From Inia geoffrensis (taxonomy: Eukaryota; Chordata; Mammalia; Artiodactyla; Iniidae), in assembly GCA_036417435.1 (NCBI GenBank), contig CM070904.1, positions 45,887,908 to 45,951,907 of the forward strand: a stretch of DNA of 64,000 bases, in the 5' to 3' direction. Positions 12,628 through 23,660 of the stretch are shown here, piece after piece. How positions within the stretch are numbered: position 1 is the first letter of the stretch; every line of letters starts with the position of its first letter. The position numbers and the translations under genes are program-made. The notes under the pieces are model-generated. The model was not told the DNA's origin. It ran no database searches and was given only the letters and a program-made list of their open reading frames with translations.

Positions 12628-13559
12628 TTTGCTTAACTTGCTGTGTTTGGGGTCTCCTTTTCATAGGCTGCAGGTTCGTAGTTCGTTGTTTTTGGTGTCT
12701 GCCCCCAATGGCTAAGGTTGGTTCAGTGGGTTGTGTAGGCTTCCTGGTGAAGTGGACTAGTGCCTGTGTTCTGGTGGATGAGGCTGAATCTTGTCTTTCT
12801 GGTGGGCAGTTCCGCATCTGTTGCTGTGTTTTGGGGTGTCTGTGACCTTATTAAGATTTTAGGCAGCCTCTCTGCTAATGGGTGGGGTTGTGTTCCTGTC
12901 TTGTTAGTTGTTTGCCATAGAGTGTCCAGCACTGTAGCTTGCTGGTCGTTGAGTGGAGAAGGTTGTTGGTGTTGAGATGGAGATCTCTGGGAAATTTTCG
13001 CCATTTGATATTATGTTGAGCTGGGAGGTCTCTGGTGGAACAATGTCCTGAACTCCAATCTCCCACCTCAGAAGCATAGGCCTGACACCTGGCTGGAACA
13101 CCAGGACCCTGTCATCCACACGGCTCAGAATAAAAGGGAGAAAAAAAGAACGAAAAAATAAAGTAAAATAAATGAAAGTTATTAAAATAAAAAATATTTA
13201 AAATTAAAAATTTAAGTAAAAAAAAGAGTAACGAAACCAAAACAAATCCACCAATAATAACAAGTGCTAAAAACTATACTTAAAAAAAAAAAAAAAAAAA
13301 AAAAAGGGCAGACAGAACCATAGGACAAATGGTAAAAGCAAAGCTATACAGAGAAAATCACACACAGAAGCATAAACATACACACTCACCAAAAAGAGAA
13401 AAAGGAAAAAAAAAGAAATATATTGTTGCTCCCAAAGTCCACCTCCTCAATTTGGGATGATTCATTGTCTATTCAGGTATTCCATAGATGCAGGGTACAT
13501 CAAGTTGATTGTGGAGATTTAATCCGCTGCTCCTGAGGCTGCTGGGAGAGATTTCCCTT

Positions 13560-14430
13560 TCTCTTTGTTCGCACAGCTCCCGGGGTTCAGCTTTGGATTT
13601 GGACCCGCCTCTGCGTGTAGGTCGTTTGAGGGCGCCTGTTCCCGTCCAGACAGGACGGGGTTAAAGAAGCCACTGATTCGGGGGTTCTGGCTCACTCAGG
13701 GCGGGAGGAGGGAAGGGTACGGAATGCGGGCGAGGCTGCAGCGGTAGAGGCCGGCGTGACGTTGCACCAGCCTGAGGCACGCCGTGCATTCTCCTGGGGA
13801 AGTCGTCCTTGGATCATGGGGCCCTGGCAGTGGCGGGCTGCACAGGCTCCCGGGAGGGGCGGTGTGGACAGTGACCTGTACTCGCACACAGGCTTCTTGG
13901 TGGCGGCGGCAGCAGCAGCCTTAAGGTCTCACGCCCGTCTCTGGGGTCTGCGCTGACAGTCGCGGCTTGCTCCCGTCTCTGGAGCTCCTTTAAGCGTCAC
14001 TCTTAATCCCTTCTCCTCGCGCACCAGGAAACAAAGAGGCAAGAAAAAATTTCTTGCCTCTTCGGCAGCTGCAGACTTTTTCCCGGACTCCCTCCCGGCT
14101 AGCCGTGGTGCACTAACCCCCTTCAGGCTGTGTTCACGCCGCCAACCCCAGTCCTGAACGAGGTCCGAGCCTCAGCTCCCAGCCCCCTGCCCGCGCCGGC
14201 AGGTGAGCAGACAAGCCTCTCAGGCTGGTGAGTGCCGGTCGGCCCCGATCCTCTGTGCGGGAATCTCTCCGCTTTGCTCTCCGCACCCCTGTTGCTGCGC
14301 TGTCCTCCGCGGCTCCCGAAGCTTTCCCCCTCCGCCACCCCGCAGTCTCTGCCCGCGAAGGGGCTTCTAGTGTGTGGAATCCTTTCCTCCTTCACGGCTC
14401 CCTCCCACTGGTGCGGATCCCGTCCCTATT
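13560..14430. other. CpG-rich patch in the L1 5' UTR
   Basis: This is the only long run in the window with many CG dinucleotides and high GC content, in an otherwise AT-rich region. It lies entirely inside the L1 5' UTR, so it is not evidence for a host gene promoter. Several open frames on both strands here are a by-product of the GC-rich composition. Confidence 0.85.
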
Positions 14431-14608
14431 CTTTTGTCTCTGTTTTTTCTTTTGCCCTACCCAGGTACAAGTGGGGAGTTTCTTGCCTTTTGGGAGGTCT
14501 GAGGTCTTCTGCCAGCATTCAGTAGGTGTTCTGTAGGAGGTGTTCCACGTGTAGATGTATTTCTGGTGTATCTGTGGGGAGGAAGGTGAACTCTGCGTCT
14601 TACTCTTC

Positions 14609-14618
14609 CGCCATCTTG
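14609..14618 (-). promoter_or_regulatory. YY1-like site at the L1 5' end
   Basis: On the L1 strand the sequence CAAGATGGCG lies about 10 bp inside the 5' end. It matches the AAGATGGC core of YY1 sites, and human L1 has a YY1 site at the same relative place that positions the transcription start. Function here is inferred from motif and position. Confidence 0.6.
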
Positions 14619-14643
14619 AAGCTCCTCCTACAGCTTCTCTTTT

Positions 14644-16709
14644 AATTAATTCTCATAGTATTCAAGAGAACACTACATTGTCTTGAAAGTAAAAAACAAA
14701 AAAGAAAAGAAAGAAAGAAAGAAAATGTAATCTACATTTTATTCTAAGTACCTTATTTTATGCACACATTTGTGTGTTCTGTTGTAATACTGGCTTCTCA
14801 TTCATAGGACCTTCAAAGTTTCACCTTCAGAATCACTAGCCCAAGACAAATTTGCACAGCAAGAAGTGATAGTTGCTCTGTGTGACTCAAGTGGAAAAAT
14901 ATACATTCTTTCTTTCTAATCTGCTGAAGCACATTTGACTTCATTCCCATGTCGATTTTCATTTTGACAAGATAGATGGGAAGGGAAAGCACAATTGTAT
15001 AGATTTGCACAGTTATTCCCATTTTCAAGGCATGAGTGAAGAAATCTTTCCTGGCTGATGACTTAAAGTGTCCTGTCACTCTGTTCTTAGGTATGAAAGT
15101 ATTTGGAAATCAGGATGCTGTAATGTGCCACAGCAATATCCATTAACTCACTGGGCTGAGCAGTACTTTGAAGCGTTAAGGGCAAAGAATTCTAATTCAA
15201 CTGCCACAGATTTGTTACATACACCAATGAGTCAAGGCACACTAACACTGGGGGGTTAATTTTAAAAACTACCTTCAGGCTCAGGAGGCGAAGAGCTCTT
15301 ATCATAGGAGGGATGGATTTGTCCAGATCCCTTGCCACTCTCTTCACTAACTGCAGCCAAAGCATGTGCTGACAAGCAAGCTGCTGTTAGAACTGAGAGA
15401 GAAGTCTGAGACTGGGAAAGATTTTTTCCTTTATGAAGTCACATTTCTTATGTCTTGATGTCTTATGTAATATGATTATTCAGTTATCAGGGAAACTCTT
15501 GACAACCAAAAGAAGGGAGTGGAGTTCTTTAAACTATGTTTTACAAATCCTCCCTTTATTTAGGCTAAGAAATATAAAATGACCTTTAAAAAGCCTACAG
15601 ACTATGATCCAGTGTATTTTGAAACAAAATTTAAAAAATCAAGAGTAAAGTTTTACATTTGGGAAGAAACATCCCATTATTTTTTTCTGAATTCAAAATC
15701 TACATTTCTTGGGGGATGGATACTGCATACTTAGTGGATTCTATTCTCCACAATGTCTAACGTCACTGTCGGATTTTTAACATTGTCATGTGTCATAGAT
15801 TTGGGATCACAGGACTCACTTAGATCTTTTATCTAATAACCACAGACTACAGCTATAAATCTTACTGGCCATCTTTCTATACACTACTGGTGAAAAAAGT
15901 GGAGGGAAAGAGGATGACTGGCTATGTGAAAAATCTGTCACGACTTTAAAAGTCACTTCCAAATTATCACCCTCAAACTGGAATTGATCCAGCACACTTT
16001 ATTTACACTCTTATTATGAATAAGAAACTACAGTAAAACTTATGGAGGGCTCAAACAATGGATAAGACACTATGCTTACCATCATAAAGTTGACAAAGTT
16101 GTAGGGAGCAACTTGATTAGACTTGATTCTCTAGGCAACAGGTTGTCATTAAAGACTTGGCACCTGCAGGCATGATTTCATAAGGTAGATGGACTTTGCC
16201 ATGAAATGGGTGCCTTTGGAAGCATGTTAACTCTCATTAATGGCCCACTGGGGCGATATGTGAAGTGCAAAACATTTATAGGCTGCCTAACAAGATTCCT
16301 GGATGAGTAGACAAGTACTGAAGTTACACTCAAGTACTTTTGGAATAAGTTATTCATTGGAGTTTTTAAAAGTAATTTTAGCTCTTGTGCAATAATCACA
16401 TGAAATATTTTTGGATCAGTTTTCATTTGGAAACCACCCACTTGGTTAACTGTAGATAGGAGGGTGAAAAGCCTCAACAACTTATTGAAAATGTCAGCTA
16501 TTTTCGTCTATATCCCTGTGGGTTAATATGAGAAGTGTTTATCAAGATTTTTATTGGTACTTTTTCAGTCATGACTTTCATATTTATTGTTTTAGGAGCA
16601 TGTGTGTTTTAGGAGCAGGTGTTATGTTATTGCATATACTCCAAGATTTATTTGTGAATATTCTCCATAGATTCACAGTATAAAATAGTTAGAGGGAATA
16701 ATAATAATA
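14644..16709. other. Unassigned AT-rich DNA with a GAAA tract
   Basis: A short (GAAA)n tract lies at about 14697-14725, just beyond the L1. The remaining 2 kb has only short frames (such as 16178-16480 minus) without recognisable domains. Confidence 0.5.
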
Positions 16710-16915
16710 AACCCTTTGGACTTGGTGTCAAAAAGATCATGTCCTGGTGGTAGGACTTATAAGTTATCAGCCATGTGACTTGGACAAGTCTCAGATTCTT
16801 TGGGCTTTATTTTCTTCACCTGTCAACTAGAAATGATAATATATAATGCCACTTCTCAAACTTAATATAAGGGTCAAATTAAATGCTGAATGTAGAAGTA
16901 CTTTGTAAAATGCAA
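16710..16915 (+). repeat. MIR SINE fragment (sense)
   Basis: Contains 'GCCATGTGACTTGGACAAGT' at about 16769-16788, then a 'TTTTCTTCACCTGTCAACTAGAAATGATAAT' type segment (16809-16839) and the 3' 'GGGTCAAATTAAATG' segment, in MIR order. This is one of the clearer MIR copies in the window. Confidence 0.85.
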
Positions 16916-17894
16916 AAACATATGCAAATATCAGTCATTATATTATGATACTCTTTGACTATTTCAATATGCTATATTTCCCATGTTTGGGATCAAGGGA
17001 GGTGAATAATTCATATTGGTAAGTTTCACTGTGCCAAACTCCTTTTAACTGTACTTCCCACCAGTTTGCCATTTATGTTATAAAAGAGGCATGGAAAAAC
17101 TATGAATTTTACTCTGAACACTTTTTTCTCTGTATTGATTTCCAAATAAAGGTGTAAAATAACAAAAGGAGTAAAATCCTGGGAAAAGATGTGAAATTAA
17201 AGGATTGATTTATCCAAGAAATGAATCATGGAGGCTTCTTTCCATCAAACTGACTACAATATCTTTCTCTTTACCCTCAGGTTCAAAATATAGCATTCTT
17301 TCATAACTCATAAACATTCCCTAATGATGTTCTCAAATGAGAGAAAGGATTATAAATGAGGTAGTGCGTATGACCCATGAAAAGAATTGAAGAGCTCTTT
17401 AAAAAATGTACTTCTAAGGAAATGGATTCCAGAGTCAGGCAGTTGTCCTTAATTCCCAGAAGTTCAAACCCAGTGATTAGCAAGGAAAGCCAGAGGTGAA
17501 AAATAGATTTGTAAAACCTCATGGTTTTGGTGAAATTTTTTCAACTGAATAAATGATTAAAATGGCTCAATGAAAATCACACACAAAAGGGTGAAATATA
17601 ATGACTATCTGATCTGTTAAGAGGAAAAAGCTTTTAAAGGAATCAATCTTTTCCACAACAATTTATGTCATAGCCTTTTAAGACAATCCCATCTTCAATG
17701 GGGCAGTGACAAAGAAATATATATCTAATATACTTGCTCAATGGGTAGATTTTCAGTACCCTAAGAAAATGCATTTGAGAGCTTTCACTTTTAAAGGAGA
17801 CTACACATTAGATTTTTGTGGATGATCTGATGCTTAGTTTTATCCTTGTTATCGCTAAGGGTTAGAAAAGTAGGAAATTGAGACCAAGACTTTT
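16916..17894. other. Unassigned AT-rich DNA
   Basis: One minus-strand frame at 17301-17522 has no recognised product. No repeat assigned. Confidence 0.5.
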
Positions 17895-18085
17895 TTCTGT
17901 CAGGCTTGATGGGCAATCATGTAGCAATCATTTAACCTCCATGTGCTTCATTGTTGGCATCTCTCAAAGGAGTAACACTAATGTGTGTCACACTAATGCT
18001 TGCCATCCATCTACTTCATGGATACATTATAAGGGTTAACTAATACGGCTGATAAGCACTTTGCAAATTCAAAGCACAAAGTAGA
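17895..18085 (+). repeat. MIR SINE fragment (sense), diverged
   Basis: The central run resembles the MIR core ('CATTTAACCTCCATGTGCTTC' at about 17929-17949), followed by a 'TAAGGGTTAACTAATACGG' segment and an 'AAGCACTTTGCAAATTCAAAG' segment, which match the MIR 3' half. Boundaries are approximate. Confidence 0.65.
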
Positions 18086-18833
18086 AGTGCTAAGTATGCT
18101 AAATAGAAAAGAAAAGACCTACCTTATGGTCGACTGATTTGAATTTTCAATGATTATGGATCTCGGGAACACTTTCTTCCACTCTTTCAATAAAGTAAAG
18201 CCATTTTGATATTTTTTTAAGACTCACTTTGAAGACATAAGGAATAAACACTGTGTGAATCATTTCTTACATGAAAAAATGTTTCATGTTGTTCAGGTTT
18301 CAAGATATACTACAGTTGTGCATCACTTTTTTATACAGGAATTATAAGGTGTTTTTTTATTCCTCTGTTGTGATATTATCTTGTGGTAGAATATGTCATA
18401 ATGACAGAAGAATAAAGTACTCTGATTGGTCAGAAAACCTGGACAGCAAAGGACAAGTTTCCCTTGGCTTCTGAGGAAAAAATATCTCAAACATGGGAAA
18501 GAAAGATAAGCTCTAAGGAAGAGAGCAGTTTCTTCCGTCTTGGTTTAATATTCAGTCCTAGTCATACCTACTTCAGCTGTCAGAGAGGAGACTAATTAGT
18601 GCCAGTATGATGGGAGTTTTTGTGATGCCAACTTTTGTCTTTTAAGAACTGGATTAAACTCAAAATCATTTCCCATGCTTTGCAAAATGAAATGCTTTGA
18701 CTATGTCTCAGCGAAGTGACAGATGAAATCATTTCCATCAGACTTTGACATTAACGTTACAACTAGACATGAACAGTGAAGTGGAAAGCAGGGTAATTAT
18801 CTAAGGTAATACAGACCAATCACACTTTGCTGT
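18086..18833. other. Unassigned AT-rich DNA
   Basis: A 67-codon plus-strand frame at 18271-18474 has no recognised domain. No repeats assigned. Confidence 0.5.
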
Positions 18834-19235
18834 GTGTATTGGTCTGCCTGGGCTACCATAGCAAGATACTGAACACTGGATGGTTTAAACAACAGGCATT
18901 TATTTTCTCACATTTTGGAGGTTAGAAGTCCGTGACCAAGGTGAAGGCAAATTCAGCTCCAGATGAGAACTCTCTTACTCATTGGTGGGCGGGTGCCTTC
19001 TTGCTGTGTCCTCACATGACCTTTCCTCTGAGCTCATGTAGAGAGAGAGAGAGAGAGACAGACAGAGCTCTGGTGTCTCTTTTCTTACAAACAGTTCTAT
19101 CTGACTAGCCCCCTCTCCCCCATGGTCTCAGTTAGCCTCAGATACCTCCATGAAGTCCCTATCTCCAAATACACTCACATTGGGGTCTGGGGCTTCAAAA
19201 TACAATTTTTGGGGAAAACAATTCAGTGCATAACA
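18834..19235 (-). mobile_element. Solo MaLR LTR (MLT1/MST type), antisense
   Basis: Read on the plus strand it follows the reverse complement of a MaLR LTR: 'CTGCCTGGGCTACCATAGCA', 'TTTATTTTCTCACATTTTGG', 'GTCCTCACATGACCTTTCC', a (GA)n tract (19037-19058), then the 'AATACACTCACATTGGGG' and 'AACAATTCAGTGCATAACA' end. The AATAAA signal lies near 18900 on the minus strand. No internal retroviral sequence flanks it, so it is a solo LTR. Confidence 0.85.
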
Positions 19236-19680
19236 CTACGACATGTTAGATAATTTGACGTTCAAATGTTCTTTACTTCATTGTTCTAGATACTTTCAGA
19301 ACTATAATATTCCTGTATGCTTTATAAACGTGTAGACTAAGCATTAAACTAAATTATTCCTCGTGTTAATTTCCATATACAATGTTTGTTCTATATGAAT
19401 AACAATTACATAGTGAGAAACAATATATTAAAGTTAGACTGTCTCCAATCTATAAGCAGTTGTTGAGAGGCAGTAAAAAGGCTCCTCCTTTATCCCTCTC
19501 AGGATCAGTCATGGAGCTAGCTGGAAAAACTTAGTAACATGATTTTAGGAAATTCACTTTTCTCACTCTGATAAGCAACACATAGTACCTGGTTTTCTTG
19601 AAATTCAACCAGAAAGAACATAATTTCAGGCCATAATTATTTCAGTCCATAATTATGGACTCCTCAGACTAAAATAAAAC
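19236..19680. other. Unassigned AT-rich DNA
   Basis: No frame or repeat identified. A small inverted motif 'CCATAATTAT...ATAATTATGG' around 19631-19656 is simple local symmetry. Confidence 0.45.
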
Positions 19681-19896
19681 CTTTTTTTGTTGTTTTTGTT
19701 TGTTGCGGTACGCGGGCCTCTCACCGCTGTGGCCTCTCCCACTGCAGAGCACAGGCTCCGGATGCGCAGGCTCAGCGGCCATGGCTCACGGGCCCAGCCG
19801 CTCCACGGCACGTGGGATCTTCCCGGACCGGGGCACAAACCCGTGTCCCCTGCATCGGCAGGCGGACTCTCAACCACTGCGCCACCAGGGAAGCCC
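19681..19896 (-). mobile_element. CHR-2-like tRNA-derived SINE
   Basis: Minus-strand CHR-2 body from the GGGCTTCCC start (right end) to the GCGTACCGCA end, then a mixed T/G-rich tail on the plus strand (TTTTTTTGTTGTTTTTGTTTG). Imperfect flanking repeats (AAAACCTTTTTTT at about 19676-19688; AACACCTTTTTTT at 19898-19910) are a probable target-site duplication. The tail is more degraded than in the copies at 21111 and 62907, which may mean an older insertion. Confidence 0.93.
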
Positions 19897-20035
19897 CAAC
19901 ACCTTTTTTTAATGTGAAAAGTACCTCCCTAAAAACCCTGGTATGGAGTTAAATTATGAAAGATGTAATCATCCTATCCATTCTCCAGCTTTCCAGACAA
20001 AGCAGTATTAAGGGCCTTTGAAGAGGAAATTAAGT

Positions 20036-20371
20036 TAAGGATCTTGAGATGGGGTCATTCTGTATTAGACTGGTCCCCGAATCCACTGCCAACTGACTTT
20101 ATAAGAAGAGGAGGAGACAGAGAGGAAAAGGTCATGTGCAGATGTAGGCAGAGATTGTAGTGATGAAGCCACAAGCCAAGGAACGCATGGAACCACCAGC
20201 ACCTGGAAGAAGCTGGGGAGAATTCATCCCTAGAGCCTTCAGAGGGGGTGCAATTCTGCTAAATCCTTGATTTTGGATTCCTGGCTTCTAAACTATGAGA
20301 TGATAAATTCCTGTTGTTTTAAGCCTCCAAGTGTGTGGCAATTTATTACAGCAGCCCTAGGAAAGTAATAT
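20036..20371 (+). mobile_element. MaLR LTR fragment (MLT1 type), sense
   Basis: Keeps the 3' two-thirds of an MLT1-type LTR: 'GATGGGGTCATTCTGTATTA', 'TATAAGAAGAGGAGGAGACA', 'ATGAAGCCACAAGCC', 'TGATAAATTCCTGTTGTTTT' and the terminal 'TTATTACAGCAGCCCTAGG'. The 5' part is missing. Confidence 0.8.
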
Positions 20372-21110
20372 AATCAATAAACTAGATAAATGATTTGGTA
20401 ATAAATACCATGGACATGAGCCATGGATGAAAGAGTCCAGAGGAGAACTGCATCATTCCTGTACCCAGGAGCCAGGCTGGATCAGAGTCCTCACTGGCCA
20501 GTTAACTAACTGCACAGGTGTAAAGTGTGTGGGAACTCTGGCTTTTGACAAATGGCCTCCATGAGGAATACCCAGGGGGGGCATATGCCCTTGTTCCAGA
20601 TTTTGAACTTTGCTTCACTGCTCTCTATCACCAGAGTATGGATGTTTAGTAGAAGTGTAATCCCAAGGTGTCCTGTTTGCAATGACCACATTCTAAACCA
20701 GCTTCTCGGAGTTGCTTCAGTACTTACTACAGCAAAAACCAAGAACAGTCTAAGAGATAAAAGCTTATGTATAAGAAGACAATATGAGCTATGGATAGCT
20801 ACCAAGAAACTGAAACTTACCAGCGGAAATATTGTACAAACCTGAAAAGTATTGATCCTTTGAGGTATCACGACAGGACAGATGGACTGGAACTTGGCTG
20901 TATGAGCTCAAGAGTGGCAGAGAGAAGAAGTATCTTTGAATAAATAAAAACATCACTTTAAGGTCAGTGGTAGGGGCATACCCTGGTTATCCAGACCATC
21001 AACTCGCTTGTTCCTGCATTCTGTGGCTCTGCTTTAAGATAGTAGTTGGGAGGGATGGGGAACAATCTCAAAGGTAATCTGTTAAAGAGGTCTGAGTATT
21101 AGAGGACTAT
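20372..21110. other. Unassigned DNA with overlapping antisense frames
   Basis: A 121-codon minus-strand frame (20506-20871) and a 97-codon plus-strand frame (20552-20845) occupy the same DNA. Neither has a domain that I recognise. Two overlapping frames of this size suggest a chance lack of stops or an old unrecognised element, not two genes. Confidence 0.35.
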
Positions 21111-21324
21111 TTTTTTTTTTTTTTTTTTTTTTGCGGTATGCAGGCCTCTCACTGTTGTGGCCTCTCCTGTTGCGGAGCACAGGCTCCGGACGTGCAGGCT
21201 CAGCGGCCATGGCTCAGGGGCCCAGCCGCTCCGCGGCATGTGGGATCTTCCCAGACTCGGGTACGAACCCGTGTCCCCTGCATCGGCAGGCAGACACTCA
21301 ACCACTGCGCCACCAGGGAAGCCC
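21111..21324 (-). mobile_element. CHR-2-like tRNA-derived SINE
   Basis: Complete minus-strand copy with a long uninterrupted tail (T-run 21111-21132). Ends GGGAAGCCC on the plus strand at 21324. I could not find a convincing target-site duplication; a loose candidate is ACTAT/ACTTT at the two sides. The pure tail suggests a young copy. Confidence 0.93.
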
Positions 21325-22889
21325 AACTTTTGCAAAAAATATGTGCCACATTCACATTTACTAACTCAAAAGAATATTTTTGCCCTTCTTTATGTCCTGG
21401 AGACCCATTAAGGAATGACACACAGGCAGTTGATTTCCTCCTAAAACTGTCTCTACATCTAGGCTCCTAAACAGTTAACTTCTGTTTAAAACCTATAATC
21501 TATTTGTGACCCATGGTTTTTGACTCTGTTTGGTTCTATATAGCCACTGTTCTGGAGCCTACCGCTCATTTTATGTCTCTTGTATGCCTCCAAAAATGCA
21601 TTAAAAAGCCATAGGGCTTGTTTTTGTCCAGAAATTGTTTTAAAGTCTACGAAATGTCCATGTTGCAGCTCAGCTGTACTCTCAGCACTGCCCTGAGGAT
21701 GCAAGGAAAAGAAGCTTCTTTGTCCCCAAATTGATTTCACCCAACGCTTAATAACTTCCACCTGTCTATAATATTTTTATCTTTTTAAAGAAACTTTCAG
21801 GTTTGTCTCATTTCATACTCACAAAGGGTCAAGTTACAAGGCCAAATTGTTCTCTACACTGCCAGCTGGCTCTTGAATTTCTGGCTTTGACTTCCCTATG
21901 TGCCACTAAATATTGAACAGGGAAGTTAGACAGGGACTTCCCGAGACCATATTTCTGTCCCAGGCCATGGCAACTTGCATTCTCCTACAATTTATTCTCC
22001 TCCCGTGTGAGAAAAGGAACAACTTTTGCTCATCAAGAGAGTCCCAACTTGGACTTAATCTGTCAGATAATCAATCTGATCAAGAAACACAAGTAAATAT
22101 ATAATATGACATTGGGAATGATTCTGCTGTGAGGAACACAGCTTGCCAATTTTCCTATTACCCTCTCTTTTCTAGGGGAAGTCGAGTCTGGGATCTTGAC
22201 TTGCCATTAGGGTGAATAAAGACAGGCATCACGTATCACATTTTCAGGAAGCAGGTTGCTGTTACATCTTGAAACATGCTTGGATGTTCTGGCTATCAGA
22301 AGACCAACCAGAAGGTAGAAACTGAAAACTGTTTTGCTGAATAGTTTGAGTGAATGTCTTAAGGTTATAAAGGTAAAATACTGTTAATATTTTTTTATAC
22401 AGTTCAACCTTTAGAAGTGAAAATATAGTGGAAATGAAAGTAGAGACAGCAGTGAAAGTCTGATTTAGCCTTTGCATTGGTGTGTTTTAAGGACTCTTCT
22501 GAAAATCTTAAAACTGCTATTTTATAATGTTTCAAATGAAATAAAAGATTTTCAAAGTTTTTTTTTTTTTCTTAAAATTACAGATGTATGTAAAGATAAA
22601 ACTTAGTATTTCCCAAGAAGTTGTTTTGTCAAGATAACTGAAATATTATTGATTTATATTGGTATAGAAAACTGCAAGAGTCAGAGTAGATGGTACATAT
22701 TCAAGACCAAGATACAACATAACTCAAAGATTTAAAAAAATAAATGGCATAGAAATAACCTTATAAACAGAATATAGAAGACAATATTTTTTTCAAAGTC
22801 TTATGATACAAATGCTATGAAATCTATCTAATCAAATAGATATGCTTTCTCTACACTGGACACTTACTAGGTAAACTCTCCAAAATGTA
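21325..22889. other. Unassigned AT-rich DNA
   Basis: Frames at 21486-21761 (minus) and 21913-22104 (plus) show no known domain. A T-run lies at 22559-22570. No repeat assigned. Confidence 0.45.
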
Positions 22890-23400
22890 ATTCCATTTAG
22901 GATGAAGAAATAGGGCAGAAATGGGAAAACATCTCTCCTCCAATTCTTGGTGAGAGCATAAATAATGACTTTGGAATGAAATTTAGCAATACACATCAAG
23001 AGTTCAAAAAATGTTCATGCCTTGACACCCAGGAATTATCCTTCAAGAAGCTAATCACAAAATAATCCAAAATATAATTAGGAACTGAAAGCCTTCTGAA
23101 TATCCAACATCAGGGAACCACTTAGCACTTTATAGTACATATAATTATATAATTATATATAATGGAATATTAAAAAGTATGAAAAACATGCTTTGAAACT
23201 TCTAATAATATGACCAATACTTATAATATTTACAAAAATATTAGAAAATGAAATTGCATGAAACATGACTTTAGATACAATATTTTCACAATTTATATTT
23301 GTGATAATGGAATTAAGAATGACTTTTGGAAACTATTGTTTTTACTTTTATTATTAAAGCTTTCCAATAACTTAATTTGTAAAATGCTTTAAAGTTGTCT
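22890..23400 (+). repeat. Old LINE 3'-region fragment (L1M-like)
   Basis: The order 'GAAATTTAGCAATACACATC', 'ACACCCAGGAATTATCCTTC', 'ATAATGGAATATTAAAAAGTATGA' (shortened here) matches the typical ORF2-end to 3' UTR region of old L1 elements ('cagcaattcca...', 'atggaatactat'). No frame survives. The subfamily cannot be set by eye. Confidence 0.55.
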
Positions 23401-23641
23401 GGAAAAATGAATTTTCATGTAAAGAAATCCCTTGAGAGTTAAACTTACTGAATAGTGAGAGTAAAGACAACTCATTTTAACATACATTAAGTAGAATTTT
23501 GAAATATTGCTTTAAATCCTATAGAGAATTGAACTCACCAAGGGGATTCTCTCACAGAGTGAAGCAATGGTTCATAGTGGCCTTTTATTTCATACCTCAT
23601 GTCTTTCAGAAATGGCAAATATGTCAAAATTTGTGGCTATG

Positions 23642-23660
23642 CCCCCCCCCCCCCCCCCCC
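23642..23660. repeat. Homopolymer of 19 C
   Basis: Nineteen consecutive C on the plus strand (19 G on the minus strand), bounded by G on both sides. It sits in otherwise AT-rich DNA. Such runs are rare, unstable and hard to sequence, so the exact length may be an assembly artefact. Confidence 0.95.

Larger units (their letters stand above)
7503..14628 (-). mobile_element. Near full-length LINE-1 (L1) retrotransposon, inactive
   Basis: The element is about 7.1 kb and keeps all parts on the minus strand: a 2-kb 5' UTR (14628-12628), ORF1 (12627-11736), ORF2 (about 11683-7803), and a 3' UTR with an AATAAA signal (plus strand TTTATT at 7521-7526) and a short poly(A), seen as T-rich 7503-7513. 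Imperfect direct repeats flank it: TAGAGCTTCTTTT at 7490-7502 and TACAGCTTCTCTTTT at 14629-14643. Both ORFs carry stops and frameshifts, and two ORF2 catalytic residues are changed, so it cannot encode active protein. The 3' UTR closely matches the truncated copy at 35968-36205, so both probably belong to one lineage-specific subfamily. Confidence 0.95.
12628..14628 (-). promoter_or_regulatory. L1 5' UTR with internal promoter region
   Basis: About 2.0 kb precede ORF1. The transcript start side (right end) reads GGAGGAGCTTCAAGATGGCGG. The distal half (13560-14430) is GC- and CpG-rich; the proximal part contains an A-rich (on the plus strand) tract at 13130-13430 with an A-run near 13281-13305. 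This matches the usual L1 plan of an internal RNA polymerase II promoter at the 5' end. I see no tandem monomers of the mouse type. Promoter activity is inferred from family knowledge, not seen. Confidence 0.75.

Noticed and set aside
14123..14536. Protein-coding genes in the GC-rich area near 14.1-14.5 kb.
   Set aside because: The area is L1 5' UTR. GC-rich DNA has few stop codons, so overlapping frames on both strands are expected.
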